A DNA stretch of 64,000 nucleotides from Monoplex corrugatus. Its lineage: Eukaryota; Mollusca; Gastropoda; Littorinimorpha; Ranellidae. The stretch spans positions 745,535 to 809,534 of the forward strand of contig JAPXFY010000022.1 of the NCBI GenBank assembly GCA_030674185.1. Reading direction: 5' to 3'. This document shows, piece by piece, positions 21,493 to 32,399 of this stretch. The position numbers and the translations under genes were made by a program. Under the pieces are notes generated by a model, which ran no database searches, was not told where the DNA came from, and saw only the letters and a program-made list of their open reading frames with translations. The first letter of the stretch is position 1, and each line of letters begins with the position of its first letter.

Positions 21493-22019
21493 GGACAGAG
21501 GAGACAGAGAACAGATGTATCAATCAAAGCATACCCAGGAGTGTAAGATGCACAAATATCGTGCTCTAGCCAACAGATATTGCTTTGTGCCTGTATCCAG
21601 CCTGATGTCCAGCATCCTGACCAAAAACATTCACTCTCTTTGACTGGCTAGGGTCAGTAGCCGCAGCTACAAGCTGTGACAATCATGAGACAGCCTGGCT
21701 GTACTACAGGCTCTTGTTGTTGATCCTCCCAAGGGAATATTTCTCGATTATTTCTGCAGGACCTCACCATAAACAATGATTCCTTTCACCCCTTCCGGCC
21801 CCTTATGGTATCATAGTTGACTGATAATTGATATACACAAATTTCTCCTGACCTTTGACTTGAAATGAGTGAACTAATCAAAAATAGATAAGTGATTTCC
21901 TTTTTCTTTAGTGTAGATCTCTTAAGGTAAAAAACAATGACAGATCAGATAAACATAAATCGAGGAAAAGATACGGAACTGATAAATCTGCATCCCGTTT
22001 AAGACAAATGTCATGAAGC
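21493..22019. other. Unique sequence, nothing recognised
   Basis: About 530 bp of non-repetitive DNA. No conserved protein or RNA motif seen on either strand. Confidence 0.5.
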
Positions 22020-22480
22020 GTGCAGTTATTTCCCAATATTACAACATAGTTGTAGCACCTCTTTTGCAGCATCTGAGCATCCCCTTGAGTACCAAACAAA
22101 AACTAATCAGTGCCATCTTCATCCCAACTCTCACACACCAGTGCCAGACATGGTCACTGACAAAATTGCTCAAAAGGAAATTAGTAGCTTGCAAGATGAA
22201 ATGTCTCAGGAGACAGGGTCAGAGATAACACAGCAAGACAGCAAGTAAAGTGGATTGGACAGGTGATGAGGATGCCCCCCAACCAACCAGCCCAGCGTGC
22301 ATACAACTCCAGAGATTCTGGCAGAAGATCCAGACGGACACAGGCTACACTGGAGCGACACAGTGGCAGAAACATTGGGCACATACAACATGTCATTTAC
22401 CAAAGCTTCCTGCCTGGCCGCAGACAGATGCCTGTATCCCCCTGAGACATCTCGTGGTACAGGCGGAAGGAAGAAGTACC
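22020..22480 (+). pseudogene. Degenerate LINE reverse-transcriptase C-terminal fragment
   Basis: On the plus strand KQKLISAIFIPTLTHQCQTW, then LACKMKCLRR-type sequence, then (after frame changes) VKWIGQVMRMPPNQPAQRA and GRRSRR. The order, a tyrosine-rich 'thumb' followed by a basic R(L)RW.GHV.RM-like segment, is that of RTE/jockey-like reverse transcriptase C-termini. At least two frameshifts; no catalytic part. Confidence 0.65.
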
Positions 22481-22482
22481 TA

Positions 22483-22905
22483 GTAGTAGTAGTAGGCCTC
22501 CCTCGGTCATGACTGACCATGGACAAAGTACATCCGTTCTAATGTCTAGATGGGCTGTCTGCTTGGTCCAAGCAGCGTCGCCTGTAACTGTACAGACCAA
22601 TGCGAGAGAGGCAGTCTCTGTCGCAGCGGTCGCATATATGTATGCTGATGCTGGTCTGTTGGCTGTCATCCCTTTTTTGCGAACTCGCTTTTCTGCTGCA
22701 GCAGCTGACAGTTTGTCCTCACCAATCTGCAGCTGTTTCTTGAGAGTAGTTCTCCAGCTGTTGCGGTCATCTGCAAGGTCCTCCCAGGACTCAGTGTTGA
22801 TCTCAAGTGCCTTCATGTCACGCTTGCAAACGTTTTTGTATCTCAGCTGTGGGCGGCCAATGTTTCTCTGCCCTGTGGCAAGCTCGTGAACCATAAAGGA
22901 TGTCT
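22483..22905 (-). mobile_element. 5'-truncated LINE 3' end (same family as 33477-37675)
   Basis: The minus strand carries ELATGQRNIGRPQLRYK, KRDMKALEINTESWEDLADD and SAAAAEKRVRKKGM, the same C-terminal segment as the nearly complete LINE at 33.5-37.7 kb. It shares that element's 3' UTR and short (ACT)n tail (plus-strand TAGTAGTAGTAGGCCTCC). The C-terminal zinc-finger part is frame-shifted. Confidence 0.85.
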
Positions 22906-23281
22906 TTTGGGAAAGAAGTACCACATGGTTCTTTATTTTCATTTCATGATTGTATGTTAAAAAAATTATTTCAGAGGGGAAACTTGCCAGATCTATTCCT
23001 TTTCTCACACTGGACCCAGCAGCAGGGAAGTTTCAGTCTTTTTCTCCTGATTTTTGTGTCTGGTATTTGTTTGTTTGTAATCTTCCGCTTGACAAAGGCC
23101 AGTTGGCCGAAAATTTGCGCCTGTCTTGTCTTGTATTAAAAACGCATTCTTATTCTTCTTTTGTGTTTTTTTTTCTGGTTCCTGTTTGCTTGAATGCGGG
23201 CAGTCACACTTGTTTTGGATTTTGCCAGATCTATGATAAAACTACCTCAGTTTTATATCCAGCATGTTATTCTAACCTTTG
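22906..23281. repeat. Dispersed repeat fragment
   Basis: Contains CCGCTTGACAAAGGCCAGTT + GGCCGAAAATTTGCGCC and then GTCTTGTCTTGTATTAAAAA, whose reverse complement is found at 6023-6092. It is probably a retroposon 3' region; the family was not determined. Confidence 0.5.
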
Positions 23282-23400
23282 AGAGAGTGAGAGAGAGAGG
23301 GAGGGGAGAGAGAAAGAGAGAGAGAGTAGAGAAAGAAAGACAGAGACAAAGAGAGGGGGTGGGGGTGGGGTAAGACAGACAGACAGACAGACAGAAACAA
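23282..23400. repeat. GA-rich simple repeat
   Basis: (GAGA)n then GGGGGTGGGGGTGGGG and (ACAG)n. Confidence 0.9.
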
Positions 23401-23576
23401 TGGCTATAGTACATATTTGTTTGGAAATACTATGAAGTATTCACCAAACCATTTTTACTGGTATAAAATTGTAATCCCAGAATTAGGCCATGCATTTCTG
23501 AGAAAAGCTGTACATTTTTCATGCTACGTTATGCTTTTAGTACAAAGTGTAGTGTCAGTATACACATGAATATATC

Positions 23577-24440
23577 ATCATCATCATCAGCAGGTGCCCT
23601 GCCGCATGGCGTTGGCGACCATGAACTTCCAACCATCTCTATCTCTCGTTGCCCCCAGCATCTCCCCCACCCTCTTCATCCCCAGCCACTCTGCAAGTCC
23701 GTCCAGCATTCTCTCCCTGGGTCTACCTGGTGCTCTCTTTCCCTCCAACTTTCCTGTTGTGACCAGGTGCTCCAAATCCCCCTTCCTCATAAAATGGCCT
23801 ATAAATGTTGCCTGTCTTTTCCTAATCTTCCTTATAAGTGATCTACTTGTGTCTGCCTCCATCAAGACTGTCTCGTTTGTTTTCTCTGCTGTCCATGGAA
23901 CTCTCAACATTCTTCTCAGAAACCACATCTCGGCTGCCTCGATCCTGCTCTGGCTTTGCTTGCTGACTTCAAAGTTCTTTTTTATACTGTGTTCTTCATT
24001 TCTGTCATCCTCAAAAAGGTCTTTAATGTACTCTCCCCATCTGTCTAATATTTTGTCTTTTTCCATGATAAGGTGCCATCTTTCGATTTTAAGCAACCAG
24101 TTGATGTGCATGTATTTTTCCTGTGGACAATTTCTTCAATTCGTCTGTACATACCCTGAGGATCCATTTTGTGTCGTTCTTCTATCTCTTTGCATTTTGT
24201 GTTCAGCCAAGCTTCCTTAGCTTCATTGCACCTATATCTGATTTCTTTGTTTATCTTCCTGTATATCTCCTCGGTTTCTCTTTGCCTTCCTCTTTTCCTC
24301 CATCAGGCCCAAAATTTCATTAGTCATCCAACTCTTTTTTGCTTTTCTATTTGCCTTAGGGATTTCTTCACAAGCTTCATTTATAGAACTTCTCAACTTT
24401 GTCCATTGTTCCTCACTGTCACCAACGTCTTCCAGAGCAT
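23577..24440 (-). mobile_element. Internally deleted RTE-like LINE
   Basis: In minus orientation, the linker region after the endonuclease (EEQWTKLRSSINEACEEIPK, KKSWMTNEILGLMEEKRKAK, EKDKILDRWGEYIKDLFEDD) joins directly to the far C-terminus (IEAAEMWFLRRMLRVPWTAE, then RKRQATFIGHFMRKGDLEHL). The whole reverse-transcriptase palm is missing at the junction near 23,960. It ends with TGATGATGATGATA, the short tail usual for RTE elements. Three other copies of the same 3' end are in the window (27.9, 44.7 and 51.3 kb). Confidence 0.8.
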
Positions 24441-24619
24441 TGAATATGAATATATACATAATAAATGATGTTAAAACAATGTGCAAACATGTGTGCAATG
24501 GTAGTTTCATCTTACGATATGGAAGAATACAGTTTTATCAGTTCCAGGCTTGATGCTAAAATCATCTTGAAAATGTTTTAACGATGATTTCGTCGTGAAG
24601 TATAGATGATGGTTTCATT

Positions 24620-24761
24620 TTAACCCTTTGACTCCCACACTCTATCCTCCAAATGCAAAAACTTAAAATCCTTTGACTTATCAAAAGGTTAAGTTTTTGC
24701 TTTGCTCGGATGGTCTACAATGCAGGATGCTGGTGGACAGGGTGTGGGAGTCAAAGGGTTA
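24620..24761. mobile_element. piggyBac-type MITE, copy a
   Basis: TTAA flanks (24620-24623, 24758-24761) with ends CCCTTTGACTCCCACAC / GTGTGGGAGTCAAAGGG. Inside, a shorter palindrome (TTAAAATCCTTTGACTTATC...) is itself bounded by TTAA and flanked by AAAAAC/GTTTTT. Confidence 0.88.
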
Positions 24762-25375
24762 ATGTGTGGAATAATGGTTTCACCTTCTCCAGGCCTAACG
24801 CCATAGCAATGCAGGAAAATGTGTGGAATGGTGGTTTAATTTTCTCCAGGCCTGATGCAAGATACAAATTACTTTATTGCCAAAAGTTCAAAGAACAGGA
24901 ATTTTGTTTGGCAACATCACGCTCACTCTATTCACATCACACTAATTCAAATCCTGACACCTGACAATGACATGGCAACTCTCCCGTCAATTTCCCCCTC
25001 CCTCCCTCAATCTCTAACTACAAGATGCTCATTAAAATCAATAAGATTACACATACTCACACATGTTCGTGCATAGATACACATATAATATATATATATA
25101 TAATATATATATGATACACACACATAATGATGCTATAGTATAATACCGTGTAAAAATGTGTGAATGGTGATTTCATTTTAATGTGTGTGAATGATAGTTT
25201 TGTCATAATGTGTAGATTCTAGATGGCAGTTTCACTTTCCCTAAGCCTGATGACATACAAGTAATGATGTAGAAAAATATGTGGATGGTAGTTTCATTGT
25301 AGTTGTAATGTGTGGATAGTGGTTTTATCATAATGTGTTAATGCTAACAACAGTGGTTTCATTATAATGTGTGGA
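24762..25375. repeat. Degenerate roughly 60-bp repeats and microsatellite
   Basis: Imperfect repeats of AATGTGTGGAATGGTGGTTT + CATTTTCTCCAGGCCTGATG with unit length drift, plus a short (AT)n at about 25084-25111. No gene. Confidence 0.6.
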
Positions 25376-25580
25376 CGGTGGTCCAGTTGTTAAAGCACCA
25401 ACCTGGGAAGTGAGTGGTCCCAAATTGGAAAGGGACTTGATTCCTGTTCACTGTCTGCACTACACCTTGAGAGGGGGGTCTAGTTGCTGGTCTTTCTAAT
25501 GAGATGAAACTGACATCCTGTGTGCAAAATGAACTAGCAGAGAACCAATAAAAGACTGACAAAATTCTGTTAAGCAGGCT
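25376..25580 (+). mobile_element. Degenerate tRNA-derived SINE
   Basis: GGTCCAGTTGTTAAAGCACC resembles an A box and GGGACTTGATTCCTG a B box, about 60 bp apart. A GATGAAACTGACATCCTGTG + TGCAAAATGAACTAGCAG core follows, similar to the conserved central part of molluscan SINEs (recalled from memory, not searched). Old copy. Confidence 0.5.
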
Positions 25581-26099
25581 AAACAACAAAATATGAAAAA
25601 TAATACAAGAGAGTCAGTGTTGTACACACTGGCCAACTGATGCTTAATCAAATATGGAGAAACATGTAGGCCTAAGTTGAGCATGGTTGCTTACCAACAA
25701 GCCCACAATCAAAAGAAGAACAAATGGTTGTGATAACAGAACTAGCAATATGCCACCTGAACTGAACAGGCATTGCGCAGTTCGCAATCTGACATAGTTT
25801 ATAGTACACATTTGACTTGTTGACAGTAACATTCTCAACTTAAAATTAATAAAACTGTGATAGTCACGTCTTCGTCTAAAACTGCTCTGAGCTAGAGGCA
25901 AAGTTTCGGTCTTAAGTAGGTAGATCTAGCTAGTCCGCCTAGTGGACGCACGGCTGGATTTCACTACTTTTGACAACACTAATGTCACATGTGACTAAAG
26001 CTTATTATTCAATCCAAACTCTAACCCCCAGGACTGATAATCTATTTACGGAGAAAACCGATTCCAACTGACGAAAGGTGGGCGCATGACGTTTGGGAC
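25581..26099. other. Unique sequence upstream of promoter-like region
   Basis: Non-repetitive sequence, nothing recognised. On the minus strand it may be intron between a 5' UTR exon at about 26.2 kb and ADAT2. Confidence 0.4.
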
Positions 26100-26592
26100 T
26101 GACTCAGTGACTGGGTTCGAGACGCGAGTTGGACGATAATTAATAAAGTAAAAGTTATTTATTTACCTTCATTGGCTTCAATCGTCGAATCCGACAACGT
26201 TAGGTGGCAAAACACGTACTTAAACAAAAAAGCCGTACACGAATGAGCATGCTATACCCTTTGAAACAGCAGCTGGGACCTTGCTTTAGAAGTAGGCTTA
26301 CTCAACAAAGGTTACCCAAAACACTTGTGAAGCAGACCAAACCCCGATACAGACCACTCATTTCGCCTCACAACACAGAAGCACCTGTTTCAGTTTTGCC
26401 AATTGTGCGCATGCGAACCTGCGCATTAGGAACTCTCTTCGCGAATTTCTGTGACGTCACACAAATCAACCATGATTCTCATGACGTGAACACAGAGCGT
26501 GCAGGAAAGCTCTTCAAACATCGACTGGGGAAAATTCCTGTTGTTCTATCACGTTTCAAACAGCGTACGAGTTTGGCTAGCAACAAGACACA
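26100..26592. promoter_or_regulatory. Promoter-like region, possibly bidirectional
   Basis: A 500-bp stretch with CpG dinucleotides unusual for this AT-rich, repeat-rich window. It contains TGCGCATGCGAACCTGCGCA (about 26405-26424, NRF1-like), a perfect CRE TGACGTCA at about 26452-26459, and TGACGT again near 26483. It lies directly upstream of the predicted first coding exon of the plus-strand zinc-finger gene. On the minus strand CAATGAAG|GTAAAT (GT at 26166-26165) is a donor that could end a 5' UTR exon of ADAT2. Confidence 0.5.
26167..26230 (-). other. Candidate minus-strand 5' UTR exon (ADAT2?)
   Basis: Ends with AATGAAG and a strong donor GTAAAT on the minus strand. Transcription leftward from here could splice to the acceptor just before the ADAT2 start, 7.2 kb away. 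An ATG in the exon would be out of frame with ADAT2. The 5' limit shown is arbitrary. Confidence 0.3.
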
Positions 26593-26613
26593 ATGAGCAG
26601 CCTTGCATTTGTC
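26593..26613 (+). CDS. Zinc-finger/leucine-zipper protein, predicted coding exon 1
   Basis: ATG followed by codons for SSLAFV, then an ideal donor GTC|GTAAGT at 26614. Phase 0, matching the phase-0 acceptor of the exon at 29933. It sits just downstream of CRE and NRF1-like motifs. The exon is too short for any domain evidence. An additional small exon between here and 29933 cannot be excluded. Confidence 0.5.
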
Positions 26614-27183
26614 GTAAGTTATTAGCTTAATTTGCATATTACCTCGTACAGACAAAGCGCCATTTTGGTTTCCATACTTGATTCCAAACTAGAAAAGGCA
26701 GTGCAGTGCTGCTGTAGCAGACGCTCTTTTTGGCTCACACACATTGTTATTGTTGCTTTAAATGTGGACACATTAATAAATTTTACACATAGATTAAACC
26801 TTTTTCTATTATTTGTTATAATTAAACTCAATTGTTCTTTTTTCTTTTATTTGTTTTAATTGTTGTAACTAATTAGGCTACTAAACATATATACATGATA
26901 TAGGGTAAAACTTAAGAAGTTAAGTCCAGTGAAATATAAATAAAGATGAATGTGAAGTAAGGCTTGGCCACTTGGGGCAGAGATAAGGGGTCATATCAGA
27001 GTCAGATGCACTCAAGAGTCAGACTCAGACACAGTGACACCAAGTAAAACTGAAAATATCTGATTGTGTGCAACCTGATGTTGGGACAAATGTTGAAATG
27101 TTCAGTTGAAGTGATATACCAGGGGTCATGGATCATTCACCTACTTATACATTTTTTTTTTTTTTACTCTGTTCCTGTTTTTC
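26614..27183. other. Intron 1 sequence without features
   Basis: AT-rich unique sequence with a T run at about 27151-27165. Nothing recognised. Confidence 0.5.
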
Positions 27184-27860
27184 TCAGATGTGTACATGCC
27201 AACTTTTTACACATGCCGTGTAGGTGTTAATTGATAGCCATTTGTTGGTAAGAATGCTTGTCATCTTCTTGAATGCTGTTTTGGCTTGGCCGATTCTGCT
27301 GGCTATTTCTGATGTGCATCTGCTGTCTAATGAAATGATAGTTCCCAAGTATTTAAATTTATTGACCTGTGTCAAGGTTGTGCCATTAGCTGTTATTTTG
27401 CATAAGGGGATTTCATGTTTTTTACTGATCACCATGACTTCAGTCTTCCTGCTGTTTAGTTCCAACCCCTTACCTTTGCTTTCTATTTCTAGTATATTCA
27501 CAAGTTTTGTAGGTCCCTTTCATTTTCTGCAAGTAGCATGGTGTCATCTGCGTATCGAATGTTGTTTATTATTTTCCCTCCAACCTTTAACCCACTGGCT
27601 CCCGCACCCTATCCACCAATTGCAAAAACTTAATCCTTTGACTCCCTCACCCTACCCATCAGCTTCCTGCAGGAAGCTGGTGGGTAGGGCGAGGGAATCA
27701 AAGGGTTACGTTTTTGTTTAGCTAGCATGGTTGACAATGCAGGATGCTGGTGGACAGGGTGCGGGAGTCAAAGGGTTAATCCAGGGTCTTCTTCTAGGTT
27801 TCTCATGATGTTTTCGCTGTAAAGTGAAAACAGATCAGGAAGAGAGTTCTTGAATGTTAT
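27184..27860 (-). pseudogene. LINE reverse-transcriptase fragment split by a MITE
   Basis: Minus strand: NIRYADDTMLLAENERDLQN (catalytic YADD) followed by KGKGLELNSRKTEVMVISKK, then FKYLGTIISLDSRCTSEIAS and AFKKMTSILTNKWLSI. The order is that of an RTE-like palm/thumb. A TAA-less frame is broken by one stop shortly after the YADD segment and by the MITE at 27588-27779, which interrupts the segment just before the YADD. Degenerate and truncated at both ends. Confidence 0.8.
27588..27779. mobile_element. piggyBac-type MITE, copy b, inserted in a LINE
   Basis: TTAA (27588-27591, 27776-27779) and ends CCCACTGGCTCCCGCACC / GGTGCGGGAGTCAAAGGG. A central palindrome, GCTTCCTGCAGGAAGC plus flanking CCACC/GGTGG arms, is bounded by TTAATCC and GGGTTA. 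Confidence 0.88.
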
Positions 27861-27894
27861 ATATAGAACCAATACTGTTGTACGGATTGAGGCG

Positions 27895-28292
27895 TGGACA
27901 GTCGTGAGTCAACAAGCAAAGCCAGAACAAGATTGAGGCAGCCGAGATGTGGTTTCTAAGAAGAATGAACATTGAGAGTTCCATGGACAGCAAAGAAAAC
28001 AAACGAGACAGTCTTGATGGAGGCAGACACAAGTAGATCACTTATAAGGAAGATTAGGAAAAGACAGGCAACATTTTAGGCCATTTTATGAGGAAGGGAG
28101 ATATGGAGCACCTGGTCACAATGGGAAAGTTGGAGGGAAAGAGAGCACCAGGTAGACCTAGGGAGAAAATACTGAATGGACTTGCAGAGTGGCTGGGGAC
28201 GGGGAGGGTGGGGGAGATGCTAGGGGCAACGAGAGATAGAGACAGATGGAAGTCCATGATCGCCAACGCCCTGCGGCAGGGTACCTGATGAT
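27895..28292 (+). mobile_element. RTE-like LINE 3' end fragment
   Basis: Plus-strand copy of the EAAEMWFLRRM...RVPWTAKKTNETV...MRKGDMEHLVTMGKLEGKRA region, ending GGTACCTGATGATGATGG. Small indels break the frame. It lies in inverted orientation next to the RT fragment at 27184-27860. Confidence 0.85.
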
Positions 28293-28379
28293 GATGGTGA
28301 TGTGTAGGTGTTATGTTGCTGCACAGTTTGCATACTCTGTCTTCAGTGAGCATGCTTGATGGGTGTTTTCATGTTCCAT

Positions 28380-28690
28380 AATCACCAGACACTGACATAA
28401 CACAGGATCTTTAATGTGCACAGTGGATGTCTCCATGGGTACATGCACAGAGGAGGTTTAGGCGCATACAAGTCTGCACACATCTTGAACTGGAGATCAG
28501 TTTCAGTTTCAGTTTCTCAAGATGACGTCTTCGTGCGTGGAATGAATTCCATATGCACTGACGCTACTGGTGCCATGTATTATATATGTAATGTAGAAGA
28601 TCCAAAATGATCATAACACAAGCCTTAAGTTTGCGCATAAACCTCTGACCTGGCCAGGTGCTGAGGTCCTACCTTGTTTCTTATGTCTTA
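28380..28690 (+). repeat. Dispersed SINE-like repeat
   Basis: GACATAACACAGGATCTTTA + ATGTGCACAG and then TTTCAGTTTCAGTTTCTCAA + GATGACGTC...GAATTCCATATGCACT. The second half recurs at 39275-39360. Such segments are frequent in molluscan genomes (from memory). Confidence 0.55.
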
Positions 28691-28904
28691 AACTAAAGTG
28701 GACACCCTGAGGATTGGACTAACAACCCCAGTTTTATGAGCATACAGCGCTAACAACTAATGTTAGGGTAGGTTTTAGGGATGTTTAAATTTAAAAGGAT
28801 TCTCAAGAAGAGTGCACCGCATTCTACACATACTGACTTCAATTTAGTTCAAATACAAGTAACAGTAAAGAAATCTAAAATCTTATAAACAGATGTATGA
28901 ATAA

Positions 28905-29000
28905 AATATGTATGTATGTATGTATACATGTATACATACAGTATGTATGTGTGTGTGTATGTATACATATGTACATATGTATGTGTATATGCATGTATGT
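28905..29000. repeat. (TATG)n simple repeat
   Basis: ATGTATGTATGTATACATG-type microsatellite. Nothing else seen in 28.7-29.1 kb. Confidence 0.9.
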
Positions 29001-29129
29001 GAATGAGTAATGCAGAGATAAAAATAAAAAGGTCGAGAAATAGAATCATTTTTAAAGTAAAGAAGTGTTTGATAATGCAGAACATTACATTTTTACAATC
29101 ATAATTATTGAAGTTAGAAAATACTTTCT

Positions 29130-29257
29130 GTTGGTGGCAGATCAGAAAATCCCCAACCTTTACCTACCAACCATACAAGAGGTTCCCAATCCCAGACAGG
29201 ACTGAACCTCAGACCTGATTAGAAGTCTGATATCTTACCCACCTGACTATTATGCCC
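29130..29257 (-). mobile_element. tRNA-derived SINE
   Basis: Minus strand begins GGGCATAATAGTCAGGTGGG + TAAG (A-box-like) and has GAGGTTCAGTCCTG (B-box-like) about 40 bp on, then GGGATTGGGAACCTC. The MITE at 29258 inserted exactly at its 5' edge. Confidence 0.6.
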
Positions 29258-29435
29258 TTAACCCTTTGACTCCTACACCCTGTCCACCAACTGCTGAAAC
29301 AACCCATAGACTCCCTCACCCATGCAGGAAGCTTTGTGGATAGGGTGAGGGTATCAAAGGGTTAAATTTTTGCCTTACTAGTATGGTTGACAACACAGGA
29401 TGCTGGTGGACAGGGTGTGGGAGTCAAAGGGTTAA
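29258..29435. mobile_element. piggyBac-type MITE, copy c
   Basis: TTAA at 29258-29261 and 29432-29435, ends CCCTTTGACTCCTACACCC / GGGTGTGGGAGTCAAAGGG, with a decayed inner palindrome. Confidence 0.88.
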
Positions 29436-29932
29436 TATGACTTACGGCCTACTGATTTTTACAACAGACAGACAAGGCTGCATTTGTTTATATTTGAAAA
29501 TTTCAGAAAAGTCTGTAAATTCATTACTCCTTAGGCCTTCATGACAGGGAAGGGAATTGCATGATGTATTTTATTCAGTCATTTACCATCATAGTTTATT
29601 TTGCACTGCATTTTTAATGATGAGTACTCGTTATAGTTGTAAGGATTGACATGTATCTGCTGTATCTATGTCCACCTCTTACATAAAATGCTTTTGAGAA
29701 GTACTTAGGGTTCTTGTAAGATAAGTTACTGTACAAGTACTGAAGAAGTTATTAGTATTGATGTTGTTGTTGTTGTTATTATTATTAGTAGTAGTAGTAG
29801 TAGTAGTATTGTTGTTATTATTACATACAGATACCAGCTTGGAAAATCCATGACGGGAGGGGGAGGAGACGGTGACATGTAGTATGTTTGAAATAAGTGA
29901 TATTACATTACATTACAAGATTGTCTGTGCAG

Positions 29933-30125
29933 ACTCATCCAAGTGTGCGGATCAAGGGCAGTGAGAACGTGTACAACCCGGTGCCGTGTGTAGACGACCT
30001 GTGTCCGATTCCAACGCCCCACCTACATTGTCCGTTCTGTGTCAAGACGGAAACTTACACCGACCCTGTCATCCTCAAAGCCCACTATCGCGTCAAACAT
30101 GTTGACAAAGGAATCGAATTTGCTG
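29933..30125 (+). CDS. Zinc-finger/leucine-zipper protein, exon 2 (first C2H2 finger)
   Basis: Preceded by TTGTCTGTGCAG and ending GCTG|GTAAAT, phase 0 to phase 1. The peptide starts THPSVRIKGSENVYNPVPC. It carries a C2H2 finger HCPFCVKTETYTDPVILKAH + YRVKH (predicted Cys40, Cys43, His58, His63 of the full protein), with further cysteines 26 and 31 upstream. The donor is partly duplicated 29 bp downstream (TTTGCTTGTAAATTTG). Together with the next exon it forms an N-terminal zinc-binding module. I do not recognise the family. Confidence 0.85.
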
Positions 30126-30175
30126 GTAAATTTGTCTTGCCTTTGATTTGCTTGTAAATTTGCTTTTCTTTGTTT

Positions 30176-32240
30176 TGTTGGTCTTTGTACACTATATTCC
30201 TAGTCCAAGTTTAGTCTTTATGACTGGGTCCGAATGGGTCATGCAATGCATGGACAGCCCCCTTTTGCTTGAAGAAATGATTGTCGATTGGTGTTGGGAG
30301 CTTTGGAGGTGAGTGTCTTGAGAGTGGCAAGGCACTGTCCGGGTGACATTGCACCCTTGTGGTGTTTCTTGTTAACGTCTTTGTACACTCTTCTTCTAGT
30401 CCTTGTTAATGTCTTTGTACACTCTACTTCTAGTCCTTGTTAACATCTTTGTACGCTCTATTTCTAGTCCTTGTTAATGTCATTGTACACTATTTCTAGT
30501 TCTTGTTAACATCTTTGTACACTCTATTTCTAGTCCTTGTTAATGTCTTTGTACACTCTATTTCTAGTTCTTGTTAATGTCTTTGCACACTCTATTTCTA
30601 GTTCTTGTTAACGTCTTTGTACCTCTATTTTAGTCTTGTTAAGTCTTTGTACACTCTATTTCTAGTCCTTGTTAATGTCTTTGTACACTCTATTTCTAGT
30701 TCCTTGTTAATGTCTTTGTACATCTATTTCTAGTCCTTGTTAATGTCTTTGTACAACTCTATTTCTAGTTCTTGTTAATGTCTTTGTACCTCTATTTCTA
30801 GTTCTTGTTAATGTCTTTGTACGCTCTTATTCTAGTCCTTGTTAATGTCTTTGTACTCTCTATTTCTAGTCCTTGTTAATGTCTTTGTACAATCTATTTC
30901 TAGTCCTTGTTAATGTCTTTGTACATCTATTTCTAGTTCTTGTTAATGTCTTTGTACACTCTATTTCTAGTCTTGTTAATGTCTTTGTACATCTATTTCT
31001 AGTTCTTGTTAATGTCTTTGTACGCTATTTCTAGTTCTTGTTAATGTCTTTGTACCCTTCTAGTTCTTGTTAATGTCTTTGTACGCTCTATTTCTAGTCC
31101 CTTGTTAATGTCTTTGTACACTCTAGTCTTGTTAATGTCTTTGTACCTCTATTTCTAGTCCTTGTTAATGTCTTTGTACTATTCTAGTCCTTGTTAATGT
31201 CTTTGTACATATTCTAGTCCTTGTTAATGTCTTTGTACTCTCTACTTCTAGTCCTTGTTAATGTCTTTGTACTCTCTACTTCTAGTCCTTGTTAATGTCT
31301 TTGTACATTATTTCTAGTCCTTGTTAATGTCTTTGTACTCTATTTCTAGTCCTTGTTAATGTCTTTGTACAATCTATTTCTAGTCCTTGTTAATGTCTTT
31401 GTACTCTCTATTTCTAGTCCTTGTTAATGTCTTTGTACAATCTATTTCTAGTCCTTGTTAATGTCTTTGTACAATCTATTTCTAGTTCTTGTTAATGTCT
31501 TTGTACAGTCTCTATTTCTAGTTCTTGTTAATGTCTTTGTACACTATTTCTAGTTCTTGTTAATGTCTTTGTACGCTCTATTTCTAGTCCTTGTTAATGT
31601 CTTTGTACCTATTTCTAGTTCTTGTTAATGTCTTTGTACGCTCTATTTCTAGTCCTTGTTAATGTCTTTGTATAATGTAGTTCTTGTTAATGTCTTTGTA
31701 CACTGTACTTCTAGTCCTTGTTAACATCTTTGTACACTGTACTTCTAGTCCTTGTTAACGTCTTTGTACACTCTATTTCTAGTCCTTGTTAACATCTTTG
31801 TACACTGTACTTCTAGTCCTTGTTAACGTCTTTGTACACTCTATTTCTAGTCCTTTTTGTTAACGTCTTTGTACACTGTACTTCTAGTCCTTGTTAACAT
31901 CTTTGTACACTGTACTTCTAGTCCTTGTTAACGTCTTTGTACACTGTACTTCTAGTCCTTGTTATATATAATGTTAACGTCTTTGTACAACTTCTAATCC
32001 TTGTTAACGTCTTTGTACACTGTACTTCTAGTCCTTGTTAACATCTTTGTACACTGTACTTCTAGTCCTTGTTAACGTCTTTGTACACTGTACTTCTTGT
32101 CCTTGTTAATGTCTTTGTACACTGTACTTCTTGTCCTTGTTAATGTCTTTGTACACTCTACTTCTAGTTCTTGTTAACATCTTTGTACACTGTACTTCTA
32201 GTCCTTGTTAACGTCTTTGTACACTCTACTTCTCGTCCCT
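30176..32240. repeat. 34-bp minisatellite, about 60 copies
   Basis: TCCTTGTTAATGTCTTTGTA + CACTCTATTTCTAG repeated, beginning about 180 bp after the exon-2 donor (30126). Each unit ends in a pyrimidine-rich stretch and TAG, so it resembles a weak acceptor. The middle third has many 1-4-base deletions and the right end a clean 34-bp period. Confidence 0.95.
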
Positions 32241-32399
32241 GTCCAGACCTGAGGAATATTATTTGTTATCAGTTGAAATTGGGCTTAATTCAAAACAGCA
32301 TTCACACTAACTCAATGTTATTACAGCACTCCTGGAAGAAATATTGAATTATTTATTATGAGTTGAAATTGGCCTTTATTCAGGATAACTTTAGCGTGT

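Noticed and set aside
26204..26596. 130-codon plus-strand frame in the promoter-like region
   Set aside because: No recognisable domain, and it overlaps predicted promoter elements and 5' UTR. More likely a chance frame.
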